A stretch of DNA of 32,778 nucleotides from Alphaproteobacteria bacterium (GTDB lineage Bacteria > Pseudomonadota > Alphaproteobacteria > CACIAM-22H2). The translations under genes and the position numbers were made by a program. Below the pieces are notes generated by a model. That model searched no databases, was not told where the DNA came from, and was given only the letters and a program-made list of their open reading frames with translations. Shown here one piece after another: positions 31,359-32,778 of the stretch; position 1 is the first letter of the stretch; every line of letters begins with the position of its first letter. The stretch is from assembly GCA_016793045.1 (NCBI GenBank), contig JAEUKZ010000240.1, positions 1-32,778 on the forward strand, given 5' to 3'.

Positions 31359-32396
31359 TCACCCTTCGCCCGCCCACGCCTCGTAGACCGCCTCGAGCGC
31401 CGGCAGCGCGGCGTCGCCGTTGGAGAGCAGCACGAGCGCGCGGCCGCGCGCCGGCTCGGCGGCGGCGATGGCGCGCCAGCCCCTGTTCATGCCGTGATGG
31501 CCGATGACGCGCCGGCCGTCGGCGCGCTCGTCGACCTCGCAGCCGAGCCCGTAGCCGGCCCACAGCCCGTCGACGCGGCCGGTCTGGGCGAGCGGCGTCG
31601 CGATGAGGCGCAGTGCCGCCGGCGAGACGATGCCCCCTTCCCTGCCGTCATGCGCCGCGATCAGGGCGCCGAGGAACCGCGCGAGATCGCCCGCGGTCGT
31701 CAGCATGCCGGCCGCGGCGAGGCCGTCGAAGCGGAAGAACGGCACCGGCCGGCCGTAGCGGTCATGGCCGGTCGCCGCCTGCGCCACCAGCGCCTCGTCC
31801 GACGTGAAGCCGCTCTGCACCATGCCGAGCGGCGCGAAGATCGTGCGGCGGATGTGGCCGGCGAACGCCTCGCCGGTGATCTCCTCGATCAGCAGCTGGA
31901 GCAGGGTGAAGCCGCCGCCCGAATAGAGGAACGCGCCGCCCGGCGGCGCGATCACCCGCAGATCGCCGCCGCCATTGGTCGCGCCCGACAGCGACTGCTC
32001 GAGCGTCGGCATCGCCGCGCCGGGATCGAAGCCGGGATAGTCGGGCAGCGACAGGCCGGCGCTGTGGCAGAGCACGCGGCGGAGGGTGACGCCGTCGAGG
32101 TCGTGCGGCGTCTGCGGAAACGTCCAGCGCCTGACGCGCCGCGGCACCGCGTCGTCGAGCGCGAGCGCGCCCGCCTCGACCAGGCGCAGGATCGCGCAGG
32201 CGGTGACGAGCTTGCCGATCGACGCCGCCTGGAAGACATTGTGGGCGCGCAGCACCCGGCCGCTGCCGAGATCCGCGCGGCCATAGGCGGCAATGCGCGG
32301 CGCGCGGCCGGCATCGATCCGCGCGACCGCGATCCCCGGCACCTCCTTGCCGGTGACAGCGCGCTGCGCTTGCGCCAGGATCGCATCCTGGCTCAT
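31359..32396 (-). CDS. Serine hydrolase of the class C beta-lactamase/esterase family
   Basis: A 345-residue protein with the catalytic Ser59-x-x-Lys62 (QAASIGKLVTA), the Tyr158-Ser-Gly motif (FLYSGGGFTLLQ) that replaces Y-x-N, and a His300-x-Gly302 motif (GHHGMNRGW) in place of K-T-G. These variations are typical of EstB-like esterases or D-aminopeptidase relatives. No signal peptide is visible, which argues against a periplasmic beta-lactamase. It converges with the amidohydrolase (10 nt) and diverges from the deacetylase-like gene (20 nt). Its role may be hydrolysis of an ester or lactam in the same pathway (inference). Confidence 0.9.
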   Translation of the reverse strand: MSQDAILAQAQRAVTGKEVPGIAVARIDAGRAPRIAAYGRADLGSGRVLRAHNVFQAASIGKLVTACAILRLVEAGALALDDAVPRRVRRWTFPQTPHDLDGVTLRRVLCHSAGLSLPDYPGFDPGAAMPTLEQSLSGATNGGGDLRVIAPPGGAFLYSGGGFTLLQLLIEEITGEAFAGHIRRTIFAPLGMVQSGFTSDEALVAQAATGHDRYGRPVPFFRFDGLAAAGMLTTAGDLARFLGALIAAHDGREGGIVSPAALRLIATPLAQTGRVDGLWAGYGLGCEVDERADGRRVIGHHGMNRGWRAIAAAEPARGRALVLLSNGDAALPALEAVYEAWAGEG

Positions 32397-32416
32397 GCGC
32401 GGGAGAAACCTGGACG

Positions 32417-32778
32417 ATGCGGCTCGCCGGACATGGACGCTATCCCTACTCCCCGATCGCGGGCCGGCCGGTCTTCGACTGGCGCGACGGACGGCGACTC
32501 GCAGTCTATATCGCCCTCAACATCGAAGAATATGCGTTCGGCGAAGGGCTGACCGAGGAGATCGTGCCCGGCGGACCGCAGCCCGACGTGCTCAATTTCT
32601 CCTGGCGCGACTACGGCAACCGCGTCGGCGCCTGGCGCCTGATCGATCTTTTCGCCGAACTCAAGCTGCCCTGCGCGGCGCTGCTCAATTCGGCGGTCTA
32701 CGATGCGGCGCCGCAGCTGCCGGCGGCGTTTCGCGCCCGCGGCGACGAGATCGTCTGCCACGGCCGCACCAACTCGGA
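32417..32778 (+). CDS. Polysaccharide deacetylase-family protein (PuuE-like), N-terminal part, cut by window end
   Basis: The frame from ATG 32417 stays open to the end of the window, giving 120 residues. The start MRLAGHGRYPYSPI is followed by LAVYIALNIEEYAFGEG, the VLNFSWRDYGNRVGAWRLIDLF segment, and DEIVCHGRTNS. This pattern fits the NodB/PuuE group of polysaccharide deacetylases (allantoinase PuuE and relatives), where N-x-E and H-G-R-T-N-S surround the active site. In this group the substrates are often cyclic ureides or amides rather than polysaccharides, which would fit the neighbouring amidohydrolase and racemase-like genes (inference). The C-terminal half is missing. Confidence 0.75.
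   Translation, partial: MRLAGHGRYPYSPIAGRPVFDWRDGRRLAVYIALNIEEYAFGEGLTEEIVPGGPQPDVLNFSWRDYGNRVGAWRLIDLFAELKLPCAALLNSAVYDAAPQLPAAFRARGDEIVCHGRTNS

Noticed and set aside
31359-32396. Beta-lactamase resistance gene
   Set aside because: The fold is shared, but there is no signal peptide, and the Y-S-G and H-x-G motifs point to an esterase or peptidase-like relative.
1-32778. Mobile elements, CRISPR arrays, tRNA or rRNA genes
   Set aside because: No transposase or integrase frames, no regularly spaced repeats, and no tRNA- or rRNA-like segments were seen on reading both strands by eye.

Overview
The window is a GC-rich (roughly two-thirds G+C by eye), densely coded stretch of an alphaproteobacterial-type chromosome. 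The assignment is an inference from three things: the abundance of TRAP transporters, the gene families present, and a small-gene leader complementary to the 16S rRNA tail. I see no rRNA, tRNA, CRISPR array, insertion sequence or phage gene. Almost every gene is catabolic or transport-related, so it reads as an accessory metabolism region for organic acids, acyl-CoAs, aromatic-type compounds and sugar-like compounds.

Layout. (1) 1-2905, minus strand: the start of a phytanoyl-CoA dioxygenase-like gene lies downstream of a complete TRAP transporter (dctP-Q-M type), divergent from an IclR regulator (3118-3942). (2) 3948-9622, minus strand: two CoA ligases feed a paired large/small acyl-CoA dehydrogenase, a CoA-ester oxidation operon. 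Upstream of it (9717-10802, minus) is a thioredoxin/ResA-like redox gene interrupted by one in-frame TGA at its active site, best read as a selenoprotein. (3) 10803-11303: the only long non-coding stretch. It holds a small transcription unit (candidate promoter, a 17-nt perfect complement of the 16S rRNA 3' end, a 23-codon ORF and an intrinsic terminator) and operator-like palindromes. (4) 11304-20294, minus strand: a tightly coupled nine-gene operon (PhyH dioxygenase, GST, VOC protein, citryl-CoA-lyase-like protein, FAD hydroxylase, CoA ligase, TRAP P-Q-M). It diverges from an MhpR-like IclR regulator (20437-21225), with a strong palindrome between them. (5) 21227-29113: an amidohydrolase (minus) diverges from an SDR-BtpA-FGGY kinase operon, followed by a third TRAP transporter with a consensus sigma-54 promoter in front of it. 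(6) 29118-32778: an Asp/Glu-racemase-family protein, a second amidohydrolase, a class-C-type serine hydrolase, and the start of a polysaccharide-deacetylase-family gene.

How the genes work together (inference). Each TRAP system probably imports the substrate of its neighbouring enzymes. The nine-gene operon looks like uptake, CoA activation, oxygenation and carbon-carbon cleavage of an unknown, probably aromatic or hydroxylated acid under its own IclR regulator. The SDR-kinase-BtpA set looks like oxidation and phosphorylation of a polyol or sugar acid.

Most notable items: the probable UGA-decoded redox selenoprotein with a stem-loop directly after the UGA, the small 16S-tail-complementary leader gene just upstream of it, the unassigned nine-gene operon, and the sigma-54 promoter before the third TRAP system.
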